A DNA stretch of 50,025 bases from an uncultured Spartobacteria bacterium (GTDB lineage: Bacteria; Verrucomicrobiota; Verrucomicrobiia; Chthoniobacterales; UBA6821). A program made the translations under genes and the position numbers. The stretch spans positions 1 to 50,025 of the forward strand of contig CAIOJL010000026.1 of the NCBI GenBank assembly GCA_903858595.1, read 5' to 3'. The notes below the pieces were generated by a model. The model was not told where the DNA came from. It saw nothing but the letters and a program-made list of their open reading frames with translations, and ran no database searches. Positions 31,542 through 40,420 of this stretch are shown piece after piece. Position 1 is the first letter of the stretch. Each line of letters begins with the position of its first letter.

Positions 31542-33041
31542 ATGATCACCCTAGGCATCGATAGCGGAACCCAGAGCACGAAGAGCATCGCACTCGATCT
31601 GGAGACAGGAGAGATCCTGGCCAGCGCACAGCAATCTTACGGCTTCGTCGAGGCCCAGGGAGAGGGAGCTATGGAGCAGGACCCCGCGGTCTGGATCGCC
31701 GCCGTCGAGTCGACCATCACTGAGGTTCTTTCCAAAATCCCAGAGCGCCGTTCCGAAGTCATAGGAATCGGTGTGAGCGGCCAGCAACATGGACTTGTGC
31801 TTCTCGATGCGGCCAACAGTCTCGTCCGTCCAGCTAAGCTCTGGTGCGACACATCGACGACCGTACAGTGCGCAGAACTCACCAAGGCCCTCGGAGGCGA
31901 AGCCAAGGTGGTCGAACTTACCGGCAACGCGATGCTCACCGGCTACACGGCTCCTAAAATTCTCTGGGTGCGCCAGAACGAGCCCCAGAACTGGGCAGAG
32001 ACCGCCTCGGTGCTCCTGCCTCACGATTACATCAACTGGTGGCTCACCGGCGTGAAGTCGATGGAATATGGTGACGCCTCTGGAACAGCACTCTTGGATG
32101 TGAAGACACGCTCTTGGTCGCAGCCCGTCCTTGATGCAGTCGCACCAGGACTTGCCGAGAAGCTACCCTCACTTCGTCACTCCTCGGAGCCTGCAGGAAA
32201 CCTCAGAGAGGAACTCTCCACCAAGTGGCACCTCGCCTCATCCGTTACGGTCAGCTCCGGCGGTGGTGACAACATGATGGGCGCCATCGGCACCGGTAAC
32301 GTAAGCCCGGGCATCATGACCGCGAGCCTCGGCACCTCCGGCACGCTTTACGCCTTCAGCTCCTTGCCGGTGGTTGATCCCAAGGGGGAAGTCGCCGCAT
32401 TCTGCGATAGCACCGGTTCCTGGATGCCGCTTGCCTGCACCATGAATGTCACTCTCGTCACCGAGCTGACCCGCTCCCTCTTCGCTGGGTGGACCCATGA
32501 ACAATACGCCAGCGTGGCGGCAACGATCCCCGCCGGCAGCGACGGACTCCTCCTGCTCCCCTACCTCGCCGGCGAACGCACCCCAAACCTTCCCCACGGA
32601 AGCGGTGTGCTCCACGGCATTACAACCAAAAACTTCACTCCCGCTCACATCGCCCGCGCGTCTATGGAAGGCGTGACCCTTGGCCTGGCCTACGGCCTTG
32701 AGCGCTTCCGTTCACTCGGCGTCACCCCTACGGAAATCCGCATCACCGGAGGTGGAACCAAGAGCCATTTCTGGCGTCAACTCTGTGCCGATGTTTTCGG
32801 CGTACCGACTGTCTGCCTTAGCTCCAGCGAGGGGGCTGCTCTTGGCGGGGCTATCCAGGCTGCATGGGCGTCCGGCGAGGATCACTCTACTGCGGCCCTC
32901 CATGTTCTCTGCTCGCGTCTGGTGATTCTTGACGAGTCAACCCGCTGCACACCCGATCCCAAGAACACCGCCCTCTACAAAGTGTTACTGGAGCGCGCGA
33001 ACAAGCTCCGAACGGCCTTAACAGAAGCCTCCCTCCTTTAA
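31542..33041 (+). CDS. xylB: Xylulokinase (FGGY family)
   Basis: The enzyme phosphorylates D-xylulose, bringing xylose into the pentose phosphate pathway. The N-terminal ATPase fold opens with GIDSGTQSTKSIALDLETGE. GVSGQQHGLVLLD and KLWCDTST match the xylulokinase substrate region, and GGGDNMMGAIGTG (about 243-255) carries the catalytic aspartate. The FGGY C-terminal signature appears as RITGGGTKSHFWRQLCADVF and EGAALGGAIQAAW. At 499 residues it has family length. No xylose isomerase or sugar transporter is next to it, and it stands as a single gene between rplS (divergent) and ubiX. Confidence 0.93.
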   Translation: MITLGIDSGTQSTKSIALDLETGEILASAQQSYGFVEAQGEGAMEQDPAVWIAAVESTITEVLSKIPERRSEVIGIGVSGQQHGLVLLDAANSLVRPAKLWCDTSTTVQCAELTKALGGEAKVVELTGNAMLTGYTAPKILWVRQNEPQNWAETASVLLPHDYINWWLTGVKSMEYGDASGTALLDVKTRSWSQPVLDAVAPGLAEKLPSLRHSSEPAGNLREELSTKWHLASSVTVSSGGGDNMMGAIGTGNVSPGIMTASLGTSGTLYAFSSLPVVDPKGEVAAFCDSTGSWMPLACTMNVTLVTELTRSLFAGWTHEQYASVAATIPAGSDGLLLLPYLAGERTPNLPHGSGVLHGITTKNFTPAHIARASMEGVTLGLAYGLERFRSLGVTPTEIRITGGGTKSHFWRQLCADVFGVPTVCLSSSEGAALGGAIQAAWASGEDHSTAALHVLCSRLVILDESTRCTPDPKNTALYKVLLERANKLRTALTEASLL

Positions 33042-33073
33042 TTCTTTCTGGTTTATCTGGCGGTTCTGACTGA

Positions 33074-33118
33074 CTCCTTTTCAGCCTTCATAATTCATAC
33101 CTCATCCTTCATCCTTTT
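33074..33118 (+). repeat. Pyrimidine-rich repeat tract before ubiX
   Basis: The tract contains repeated CCTTCA, TTCATA and CATCCTT units (for example CTCATCCTTCATCC) that end three bases before the ubiX ATG. It resembles the tract before xylB in composition and placement, but is not a copy of it. Confidence 0.35.
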
Positions 33119-33121
33119 CTG

Positions 33122-33685
33122 ATGCGTCTTGTCCTAGCAGCCACCGGAGCTAGCGGATCGATCTATCTGCAGCGACTGCTCCATTATCTGGAGCCCGTCG
33201 ATCACGAGATCCATCTCGTCCTTTCTCCCTACGCGAAGCAGGTGATCCATGAGGAGATCGGCGCGCTGAAGCTTTCCTCCGGCGTGATCGAGCACAGCGA
33301 GAAGTCGATGAATGCTCCCTTCGCCAGCGGCAGCGCTCTCTTCGACGGGATGGTCGTGATGCCCTGCTCCATGGGGACTGTCGGGCGCATTGCCGCCGGC
33401 ACAAGCGAGAACCTGATCCTCCGGGCCGCCGATGTCTTCCTGAAGGAGCGCCGCAAGCTGATCCTCGTGCCTCGGGAAACCCCTTGGAACCTTATTCATG
33501 CTCGGAACATTGTCACCGTGACAGAGGCAGGCGGCATCATTCTCCCGGCATCACCTTCCTTCTACAGTCATCCGAAGAACTTTGATGAACTCGCCGACAC
33601 CGTCGTCTGGCGCGTCCTAGACATGCTTGGGATCCATGCTCCCAATGCCTGCCGCTGGCGCGAGGAATCACCGGCAAGCGAGTAG
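33122..33685 (+). CDS. ubiX: Flavin prenyltransferase UbiX
   Basis: UbiX joins dimethylallyl phosphate to FMN, giving the prenylated flavin used by UbiD-type decarboxylases. The Rossmann-like start LVLAATGASGSIYLQRLL (3-20), the VMPCSMGTVGRIAAG region and the KLILVPRETPWNLIHARNI segment are family hallmarks. SHPKNFDELADTVVWRVLDMLGI closes it. At 187 residues it has normal size. The stop is directly followed, with no gap, by the acyltransferase-like ATG. No ubiD gene is in the window, so its role in ubiquinone, menaquinone or aromatic degradation is undecided. Confidence 0.94.
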   Translation: MRLVLAATGASGSIYLQRLLHYLEPVDHEIHLVLSPYAKQVIHEEIGALKLSSGVIEHSEKSMNAPFASGSALFDGMVVMPCSMGTVGRIAAGTSENLILRAADVFLKERRKLILVPRETPWNLIHARNIVTVTEAGGIILPASPSFYSHPKNFDELADTVVWRVLDMLGIHAPNACRWREESPASE

Positions 33686-34360
33686 ATGTCTCCACGCAAA
33701 GTTCAGTTCAACAAGCAGGATTTCCTAGCGGCCGTCGCGGCTAATCTCGCCCGATTGATTTTCTCTACCATCCGGCTCCGGATGAACGATCGCTCCGGAT
33801 TCCTGACAAATCCCCCTGAGAGCCCTCGGATCCTGGTTTTCTGGCACAACCGAATCCCTGCGATCTCGATCGGATTCCTGCGCCACTACCCACGGAAGCA
33901 TCCCTCACGGAAAGGAGTATCCGTCCTCACAAGCCCCAGTAAGGATGGTGACATCCTAGCCGGGGTCATGGCCAATCTCGGAATGGGCTCGGTGCGGGGA
34001 TCCAGTTCCCGGCGCGGATCGACCGCGATCCGTGAACTGACAGCCCTGCTGGAATCAGGTGTCGATCTGGCTATCACCCCCGATGGTCCCCGTGGGCCGA
34101 AGTACTCTCTGGGTCCCGGTGCGGTCTTTCTATCCCAGAAGACCGGCATCCCTATCATGCTGCTGCACGCCCGCTATCACAGCGCCATCCGCCTCAAGAC
34201 CTGGGATAATTTCGCAATTCCTCTTCCCTTCTCACGGGTCGACATCACCATCGATCCCTATCTGACAATTGACCCGGAGGCCACCGATCTGGAATCCGAA
34301 CGTACCAAAATCGAAACTCTTCTGCGTGAGGAAGCAGAAAAAACCGACCTTCCCGCATAG
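33686..34360 (+). CDS. DUF374 / lysophospholipid acyltransferase-like protein
   Basis: The 224-residue protein fits the DUF374 branch of the LPLAT superfamily. It shows ILVFWHNRIPAI (a histidine where acyltransferases keep the catalytic His), VLTSPSKDGDILAG, RGSSSRRGSTAIRE and the family's best mark, DLAITPDGPRGPKYSLGPGA. Relatives are linked to lipid A or other envelope lipid assembly, but the reaction is not firmly known. There is no strong membrane helix. It begins on the base after the ubiX stop, so the two are probably co-translated. A palindromic repeat follows it, just before folD. Confidence 0.83.
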   Translation: MSPRKVQFNKQDFLAAVAANLARLIFSTIRLRMNDRSGFLTNPPESPRILVFWHNRIPAISIGFLRHYPRKHPSRKGVSVLTSPSKDGDILAGVMANLGMGSVRGSSSRRGSTAIRELTALLESGVDLAITPDGPRGPKYSLGPGAVFLSQKTGIPIMLLHARYHSAIRLKTWDNFAIPLPFSRVDITIDPYLTIDPEATDLESERTKIETLLREEAEKTDLPA

Positions 34361-34383
34361 AGAAAAATCAGTGCGACAGAATT

Positions 34384-34529
34384 AATATGGAACTCAGGAA
34401 CTCAAGAAAGGAGAAATGAAATAGAAGTTTTGATGATTCGGAACAGAATAGTTCCCCATGCTCCTTCCTTCATGATCCTCATGGTTCATCTTTCCCCGCA
34501 TTTTTTCCTGAGTTCCTGAGTTCCATATT
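34384..34529. repeat. Palindromic MITE-like intergenic element, copy B
   Basis: The ends are near-perfect inverted repeats of about 26 bp: AATATGGAACTCAGGAACTC on the left, continuing AAGAAAG, and its reverse complement on the right with AGGAAAA. Inside each arm GAACTCAG is itself repeated in tandem. The same arm sequence flanks copy A near the window start. The interior (about 90 bp) has no reading frame and no similarity to copy A. It ends 24 bp before the folD ATG, as copy A ends about 20 bp before exbD. Confidence 0.68.
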
Positions 34530-34553
34530 CAAAATCTTATCTCCCAAAATCCC

Positions 34554-35432
34554 ATGAAACTCATTGATGGCAAGGCGGTCGCCGCCAAAGTCGAACTCGA
34601 AACCCTCGCACGCATCGACGCACTCAAAAGCCGAGGTATCACCCCCGGACTCGCCGTCGTGCTGATCGGCGAGGATCCCGCCTCCCAATCCTATGTCCGG
34701 AACAAAGACCGCACCTGCGCCTCGCTCGGTATGCACTCTCGCAAGTTCGAGCTCCCCGTTACTGCCACCCAGGAAGAGGTTCTCGTCCTTGTCGCCGAAC
34801 TCAATGCCGATCCCGCCATCCATGGAATCCTTGTCCAGTCCCCTCCCCCGAAGCACATCGATGAGCATGCCGTGACGCTCGCGATCGATCCACGCAAGGA
34901 TGTGGACGGATTCCACCCGATCAACGTGGCAAAGCTCGCGATGGAAGATCCCACCGCTTTCGTCCCCTGCACGCCACTCGGTTGCCAGCGCCTCCTGATT
35001 GCCGCTGGGATCGAAACCTCTGGAGCCGAAGTCGTCGTTGTAGGACGCAGCCTCATTGTCGGCAAGCCAATGGCACTCCTTCTGATGGCCAAGGGAAAGG
35101 GTGGCGATGCCACGGTGACCATTGCTCACTCACGCACGAAGGATCTCGCCGCCATCACTCGCCGCGCCGATATCGTCATCGCCGCGATCGGGCGTCCCAA
35201 AGCCCTTGGCGCGGAACATATCAAGGAAGGCGCTGTCGTGATCGATGTTGGCATCAACCGCGTCGAGGATCTCTCCACGAAGAGCGGTTACCGGCTGGTC
35301 GGTGATGTCGACTTCGAGGCCGTCGCTCCGAAGTGCAGCGCAATCACGCCTGTGCCGGGAGGAGTCGGCCCGATGACCATCGCCATGCTCATGGCAAATA
35401 CTGTCACCGCCTGCGAACGCCTAAGGGCTTAG
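34554..35432 (+). CDS. folD: Bifunctional methylenetetrahydrofolate dehydrogenase / cyclohydrolase
   Basis: FolD interconverts methylene-, methenyl- and formyl-tetrahydrofolate and so supplies one-carbon units. The catalytic lysine lies in [10 protein letters not shown] (about residue 57), [13 protein letters not shown] and [13 protein letters not shown] shape the folate site, and [17 protein letters not shown] starts the NADP domain. The C-terminal [15 protein letters not shown] is intact. At 292 residues it is of normal length. The ATG follows CAAAATCCC, a pyrimidine-rich end without a Shine-Dalgarno sequence. A palindromic repeat sits directly upstream. The gene is convergent with the M16 peptidase gene, 22 bp between stops. 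Confidence 0.95.
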   Translation: MKLIDGKAVAAKVELETLARIDALKSRGITPGLAVVLIGEDPASQSYVRNKDRTCASLGMHSRKFELPVTATQEEVLVLVAELNADPAIHGILVQSPPPKHIDEHAVTLAIDPRKDVDGFHPINVAKLAMEDPTAFVPCTPLGCQRLLIAAGIETSGAEVVVVGRSLIVGKPMALLLMAKGKGGDATVTIAHSRTKDLAAITRRADIVIAAIGRPKALGAEHIKEGAVVIDVGINRVEDLSTKSGYRLVGDVDFEAVAPKCSAITPVPGGVGPMTIAMLMANTVTACERLRA

Positions 35433-35454
35433 GCTATCACTATCCAAAGAGCTC

Positions 35455-36747
35455 CTAAGAGCTCCTGATGATCGAAAGGAGCTCTTCCTTTCCGGGACCC
35501 TGGCCGACCATGGCAAGGCAGAGTGTGCGATTCTGAAGGATCTTCTGAGCCACAGCCTGAATCTCTGCCGGGGAGACTTTCGCCAGCCGGTCATAGACCG
35601 ACTCCGGAGAAACCACTTTGCCGTAGTTCAGGAGCGAAGTACCCAGCCGGTAGTTTTGTGTGGCAGCGCGTTCGAGGGCCATCCGACTGGTGCCGATAGA
35701 GTAGTCGCAGGCCCGGCGTAGCTCTGCAATCGAGGGGGCTTTTCCAGCAATCCGAGCACACTCAGATAGAATGAGTTTCAGAGCTTTTACGACATTCTTG
35801 CCATCGAGTCCTAGGGCGATCTCGAAGGCCCCGCAGTCGGAATGAGTCGATAGGGAGGTGCCGATCGAATAACAGAGTCCCCGACGCTCACGCAGCTCCT
35901 GGAAGAGACGCGAGCTCATGTTCCCTCCCAAGATAACATGGAGCAAGCTGACCGCATAGCGCTTCGGATCGTGCGAACCAACTCCCCGGAAGGAGAGGGC
36001 TATCTGGGTCTGCTGATTCTCACGGGACTCGATCACAAGACGGGGAGCTGCCTGTCGGGGAGGTGCCGATACGGAGGAGCGTGAGGTATCTGTTGAATTA
36101 CCTGGGAGTTTCTTTAGGAAACCGGAGGAGACCAACTTCACGAACTCCTCGTGATCGACCGCCCCGGCAGCAGTGACAATGGTGTGGCCTGCATGGTAAT
36201 TACCGCGAAGGTGACTCATGAGATCCTGGCGCGAAATGGCTGATAGGCTCTTTTTCGTTCCTGTGATGGGACGGCTGAGCGAACTACCCTTCCAGGTCTC
36301 CGCAGTCAGCAGCTCCTGAACATGCTGGGCAGACTCGTCTCGGATCATCTCGATCTCCTCGACGATCACCCCTCTCTCCCTCTCCACTTCCTTCGGATCG
36401 ATTCGAGAGTTGCAATACATGTCGGAGAGGACCTCAGTCACCCTCGCGAGATGATCTGACGAGGCCGCTGCGTAGAAGCAGGTGCGTTCCTCGGCGGTAT
36501 AAGCGTTCAGGTCGCCGCCGACTCCCTCCACTTCCTCGCTGATCCGACGGGCACTCCGTGTCTTTGTTCCCTTGAAGAGCAGATGCTCCAGGAAATGGGA
36601 GATCCCTCCGATCCGGGCAGGCTCGTGACGCGCGCCGACACCGCACCAGATCCCGACCGCCACCGTCTGGGAGGAGGGCATGGCCTGGGTCGCCACCCGG
36701 AGACCGTTCGGAAGGGTGGTGATGTTCGGTGTGATGTTCTGTCTCAC
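35455..36747 (-). CDS. M16 family zinc peptidase (processing-peptidase-like)
   Basis: The zinc-binding inverted motif HFLEH (51-55, His51, Glu54, His55) lies in GGISHFLEHLLFKGT, with a third ligand glutamate about 76 residues on in ERGVIVEEIEM. The second, inactive half (from about 215) has the RGLCYSIG segment typical of the family. From the GTG start the protein has 430 residues, matching the YmxG/PqqL-like single-chain bacterial form, and no signal peptide is present, so it should be cytoplasmic. The GTG overlaps the ispD stop (GTGA), and longer readings would run inside ispD. The substrate is unknown. Confidence 0.9.
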   Translation of the reverse strand: MRQNITPNITTLPNGLRVATQAMPSSQTVAVGIWCGVGARHEPARIGGISHFLEHLLFKGTKTRSARRISEEVEGVGGDLNAYTAEERTCFYAAASSDHLARVTEVLSDMYCNSRIDPKEVERERGVIVEEIEMIRDESAQHVQELLTAETWKGSSLSRPITGTKKSLSAISRQDLMSHLRGNYHAGHTIVTAAGAVDHEEFVKLVSSGFLKKLPGNSTDTSRSSVSAPPRQAAPRLVIESRENQQTQIALSFRGVGSHDPKRYAVSLLHVILGGNMSSRLFQELRERRGLCYSIGTSLSTHSDCGAFEIALGLDGKNVVKALKLILSECARIAGKAPSIAELRRACDYSIGTSRMALERAATQNYRLGTSLLNYGKVVSPESVYDRLAKVSPAEIQAVAQKILQNRTLCLAMVGQGPGKEELLSIIRSS

Positions 36748-37454
36748 AGTGATGGCTTTCTGGACCGGAGCAATGCCTCGGCAACCATAAGATCGGCCGG
36801 CCAGGTGATCTTCAGATTCGGCTCCCGATTCTCCACGAACGGAATCCTCCATCCGGCGGCCAGCGCCACAGAGACCTCGTCGGTCGGCTTGCCGGGAGTC
36901 TTCTCTGTCAGGATCTTCAGCAGCTGCGCGGCGCGGAAGACCTGAGGAGTCTGCATGGCCCAGAGCCCGGTGCGATCGACGGTCTTCACGGCGCATCCTT
37001 CCTGATCAATCTGATGCAGGGTATCGGAGACAGGAACAGCCGCTGCGGAGGCTCCCGCTTCAGTCACTTGGGCTACCTCAAGACAACGCGTGATCAGGGA
37101 AGGCGTGACCAGAGGACGGGCCGCATCATGGATAGCAACCATATCGACACTCGGGGAGAGGGCTTGCAGACCTCTCTCGACGGACTCCTTGCGGTAAGAG
37201 CCTCCCGTCACCACGGAGGTCAGTTTTGAGATCCCAGTATCATGCGCAATCGTACGGAACTCCCCCTCACGTCCTACTGGGGCAACCAGCACGATACTGC
37301 TGATCAACGGGGTCTGCTCAAAGGCTAGGAGGGTCCAGGCCAGAACAGGTCTTCCGGCAACAAGAACCGCGAGCTTGTCACCGCCGAAGCGGCTCCCCGA
37401 GCCACCTCCGACAACGATGGCAGCGCATTCAGAAAAAGAGGTGCTACTCATCAT
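36744..37454 (-). CDS. ispD: 2-C-methyl-D-erythritol 4-phosphate cytidylyltransferase
   Basis: IspD is the third step of the MEP isoprenoid pathway: CTP plus MEP gives CDP-ME. The nucleotide-binding start reads IVVGGGSGSRFGGDKLAVLV, where the usual AAGxGxR is shifted to GGGSGSR, and DMVAIHDAARPLVTP is the IspD signature. TGLWAMQTPQVFRA and PTDEVSVALAAGW support the call against other cytidylyltransferases. At 236 residues it is of normal length. Two ATGs open the frame (MMSS). It is coupled by GTGA to the M16 peptidase and lies about 30 bp after the YqeY gene, all on one strand. ispH of the same pathway is 5 kb away. Confidence 0.93.
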   Translation of the reverse strand: MMSSTSFSECAAIVVGGGSGSRFGGDKLAVLVAGRPVLAWTLLAFEQTPLISSIVLVAPVGREGEFRTIAHDTGISKLTSVVTGGSYRKESVERGLQALSPSVDMVAIHDAARPLVTPSLITRCLEVAQVTEAGASAAAVPVSDTLHQIDQEGCAVKTVDRTGLWAMQTPQVFRAAQLLKILTEKTPGKPTDEVSVALAAGWRIPFVENREPNLKITWPADLMVAEALLRSRKPSL

Positions 37455-37483
37455 AGCAGAAAAAAAACCAGTGAAGGTAGAGG

Positions 37484-37957
37484 CTACGAGAGAAGTTTCT
37501 GGACCAAAGCGCTCAGAATTTTGCCATCGGCGCGTCCTTCCGCCTTGGCTTGAGCGGCCTTCATGACGGCTCCCATCTGGGCTTTGCCAACACCATCCGG
37601 AGTTCCCAAAGAGGCTCCGACTTCGGCAATCGCTTCTGTGACAATCTTCTCCAGCTCCTCAGGGGAAAGTGCGGCAGGCAAATAAGCGGAGAGCACAGTA
37701 ATCTCTGCACGCTCACTGGCGGCGGAGTCGGGTCGTCCCCCCTTCTCGAATCCTTCAGCGGCATCCTCCCGCTGCTTGATCTGCTTGCGCAGGACAGAGA
37801 CAGCCGTCTCGTCATCGATCACGGCATCGGCTCCGGACTTCTCGATGGCGGCGTACTTGAGAGCGCTCTTGACCATGCGGAGAGTCCCGAGGCGTGCGGC
37901 ATCACGGGCTTTCATGGCTTCCTTGAGGTCGTGATCGATTTGTTCTGCGAGTGTCAT
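37484..37957 (-). CDS. GatB/YqeY domain protein
   Basis: The 157-residue all-helical protein has the YqeY pattern: LAEQIDHDLKEAMKARDAAR, LGTLRMVKSALKYAAIEK, and a C-terminal helical part with SAYLPAALSPEELEKIV, ending in GRADGKILSALVQKLLS. The C-terminal portion equals the tRNA-binding tail of GatB and GatE. It may bind tRNA, though a precise function is not established. It is the first gene of yqeY-ispD-M16 peptidase. The ATG follows CCTATCCC, the pyrimidine-rich context seen at several other genes here. It is divergent from gltX (about 100 bp between starts). Confidence 0.92.
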   Translation of the reverse strand: MTLAEQIDHDLKEAMKARDAARLGTLRMVKSALKYAAIEKSGADAVIDDETAVSVLRKQIKQREDAAEGFEKGGRPDSAASERAEITVLSAYLPAALSPEELEKIVTEAIAEVGASLGTPDGVGKAQMGAVMKAAQAKAEGRADGKILSALVQKLLS

Positions 37958-38060
37958 GGGATAGGCGTGGTTGGGTTGATTGGCGTCGTAATTAGCGTCT
38001 TCGATGAACCTCTGACGCTACGCGCTTGAGTTGCCCCAGTAAATGAATTCTCATAGAGGC

Positions 38061-39395
38061 ATGTCTCAACGACCTGTCCGCACCCGATTCGCCCCCTCTC
38101 CCACCGGCCTTCTCCATGTCGGAGGAGCCCGCACCGCCCTCTTCAACTGGATCTATGCACGCAAGCACGCCGGCACCTTTGTCCTCCGCATCGAGGATAC
38201 CGACCACACGCGCAATACCGAGGAGGCCAAACAGGTGATCCTCGACGGACTTCACTGGCTCGGCCTCGACTGGGACGAGGGTCCGCAGAAGGGTGGCAAC
38301 CACGGCCCCTATTATCAGAGCGAGCGCGGGTCGATCTACGAGGAGTACCTCTCACGCCTCGAGAAGGCGGGTTGTCTCTATGAGGACAATGGAGCCACGC
38401 GCTTCCGCTCCCCCCGCGAGAAGGTCATCGTCGATGACGAGATCTGCGGAAAAATCGAGTTCGACCTCACCAATCCCGGCACCCATCCCGACCTCACGCT
38501 CCGCCGTCCCGACGGTTCATGGATCTTCCATTTCGTCAGCGTCGTCGATGATATCGAGATGAAGATCTCCCACGTGATTCGTGGTGAAGATCACCTCTCC
38601 AACACCCCCAAGCATGTCGAACTCTACAAGGCCCTCGGGGCAGAACCTCCCCGGTTCGCCCATATGCCACTCATCCTCAACCGCGACGGCAGCAAGATGA
38701 GCAAGCGGGACGAGGGTGCTGCTCTCGGCACCTATCCGGAGGCAGGGTATGCGCCGGAGGCAGTCCGCAACTACCTTAGCCTGCTCGGTTGGTCGCCAAA
38801 GGAGAACCGCGAGATCATCAGCACGGAAGAGGTTGTCGCTCTCTTTGAGCTCAATCAAGTGAATCGCCGTAACGCCGCCTTCGACCTCGATAAATGTTTC
38901 TGGATTAACGGCCAGTATCTTCTTTCGATGGATCTCGCCCGCTATGCGGAACTCGCGATTCCCTTCCTCCAGAAGGCCGGCATCACTTGGCCAACCTGGG
39001 AGGCTTTGGAAAAGGTCTTAACGATTGTGAAGCCCAAGGTGAAGCTTCTGAAGGATCTCCCCGAGTGGGTGGCTTACTTCTTCACGGAGGAGTTTCCGTA
39101 TGACGAAGCAGCGGTCGCAAAGTCGTTGCTAGGAGGTACTGCCGCCGAACGCCTCCAGGCGCTCTCAGAAGCCTACGCAGCACTTCCCACCTGGGATACC
39201 GTTTCACTGGAAGCCTCTCTCAAGGAGGCCACGGCAAAACTCGGCATCAAGACCGGCGAGATGGTTCACCCCGCCCGCGTTGCGGTCAGCGGCAGGGGCA
39301 TCGGCCCGGGTCTCTACGAGATGATCGAGATCCTTGGCAAGGAACGCACACTCGCTCGCTTTGCCAAGGGAATCACCAAAGCCGCTGCGGTATGA
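38061..39395 (+). CDS. gltX: Glutamate-tRNA ligase
   Basis: This class I aminoacyl-tRNA synthetase charges tRNA-Glu (one such tRNA lies at 7218). The HIGH motif appears as PSPTGLLHVGG, the KMSKS loop as GSKMSKRDEG, and the family segment LFNWIYARKHAGTFVLRIED follows the first. From the ATG opening MSQRPVRTRFAPSP the protein has 444 residues, a little shorter than the usual 465-480. An ATG 18 bp upstream would add six residues and cannot be excluded, since neither has a well-spaced Shine-Dalgarno sequence. It cannot be told from sequence alone whether it also charges tRNA-Gln. The stop overlaps aroE by ATGA. Confidence 0.94.
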   Translation: MSQRPVRTRFAPSPTGLLHVGGARTALFNWIYARKHAGTFVLRIEDTDHTRNTEEAKQVILDGLHWLGLDWDEGPQKGGNHGPYYQSERGSIYEEYLSRLEKAGCLYEDNGATRFRSPREKVIVDDEICGKIEFDLTNPGTHPDLTLRRPDGSWIFHFVSVVDDIEMKISHVIRGEDHLSNTPKHVELYKALGAEPPRFAHMPLILNRDGSKMSKRDEGAALGTYPEAGYAPEAVRNYLSLLGWSPKENREIISTEEVVALFELNQVNRRNAAFDLDKCFWINGQYLLSMDLARYAELAIPFLQKAGITWPTWEALEKVLTIVKPKVKLLKDLPEWVAYFFTEEFPYDEAAVAKSLLGGTAAERLQALSEAYAALPTWDTVSLEASLKEATAKLGIKTGEMVHPARVAVSGRGIGPGLYEMIEILGKERTLARFAKGITKAAAV

Positions 39396-40321
39396 GCGAG
39401 TCGCGGGAAGTCTTCGCTGCCCAGGATCTGAGCGAGGGTGGTGAGATCTTTCGCAGGTTGAATCCTCCGGCACGGCTTGCAATCTTCGGAGATCCGGTAG
39501 CCCACTCGGCCTCTCCGCCGATGCACAATGCTGCACTCAGGGAACAGCATCATAAGCTTCAGTACGTCCGGATCCTTGTAAAACCGGAGGAACTATCGGA
39601 GGCCCTGAGGAATCTTTCCTCGGCAGATTTTATCGGAACCAGCCTCACAATTCCTCACAAGCAGGCGGCACTTGCTCTCATCGACGAGATCACCCCTGAG
39701 GCAAAGCTTATGGGAGCCATCAATACCGTGGCCGTCCGTGATGGAAAGCTGCATGGGTACAATACCGATGGTCTGGGATTCGTGGCAGCATTCCACGAAG
39801 AGTTCTCAACGGGCTTGAGGGACAAGAATATCCTGATCCTCGGTGGCGCAGGTGGCGCAGGCAGAGCCATCGCAGTCCAATGCCTCATCGAGGGAGGCAT
39901 TCCAAGTATTGCCAATCGGAATAAGTCCAAAGGAGATCTACTCAAGGCATTGATCGATCAGGAATGGGATGATTACGCAGGCATCCTGAAGTCCCTTGAT
40001 ATGAGCCAGGAGACCTTGGCTGCTGCCCTTAAATCCACAGAAGTCATCATCAACGCCACCCCTCTCGGCATGAAGGCCGACGATTCCTCTCCTCTCCCCG
40101 ATGGCTTGCTCAATGCGGATCACATCGTCTACGACACCATCTACAGCGGAGGAGAGACTGCCCTGCTCCGGCAGGCGCTGTTTGCGGGCGCCAAATGTGC
40201 CAATGGGTTCTCGATGCTCCTGCATCAGGGAGTCTTGCAGAACGCCATCTGGTTTGGTGAACCAGCACCGCTTGAGACGATGAGAATCGCCCTCACGTCC
40301 CTAAAGGGGACCACTTCCTAG
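39392..40321 (+). CDS. aroE: Shikimate dehydrogenase (NADP+)
   Basis: AroE reduces 3-dehydroshikimate to shikimate. Family marks are FGDPVAHSASPPMHNAAL (substrate serines), SLTIPHKQAAL with the catalytic lysine, INTVAV, GYNTDGLGF with the catalytic aspartate, the Rossmann loop LGGAGGAGRAIA, and ANGFSMLLHQGVLQ at the end. At 309 residues it is about 30 longer than usual because of an N-terminal extension (MSESREVFAAQDLSEGGEIF) before the fold. The extension could be read only if the ATGA start coupled to gltX is used, and this start is the natural one. It pairs with aroD (9618-10343) in the same pathway. Confidence 0.94.
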   Translation: MSESREVFAAQDLSEGGEIFRRLNPPARLAIFGDPVAHSASPPMHNAALREQHHKLQYVRILVKPEELSEALRNLSSADFIGTSLTIPHKQAALALIDEITPEAKLMGAINTVAVRDGKLHGYNTDGLGFVAAFHEEFSTGLRDKNILILGGAGGAGRAIAVQCLIEGGIPSIANRNKSKGDLLKALIDQEWDDYAGILKSLDMSQETLAAALKSTEVIINATPLGMKADDSSPLPDGLLNADHIVYDTIYSGGETALLRQALFAGAKCANGFSMLLHQGVLQNAIWFGEPAPLETMRIALTSLKGTTS

Positions 40322-40420
40322 TCACAACATTCATGCCACGCATAAGAGCATTTATACCAACTCTCAGACATAGGTGGACTTGATAGCACAGAGATTTTGG
40401 CAAAGGCCGTCGGCACATTT

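Noticed and set aside
35449-35464. GAGCTC-CTAA-GAGCTC hairpin between folD and the M16 peptidase gene, as a bidirectional terminator
   Set aside because: The stem is only six pairs, self-complementary units are common by chance, and no convincing T run follows on either strand.
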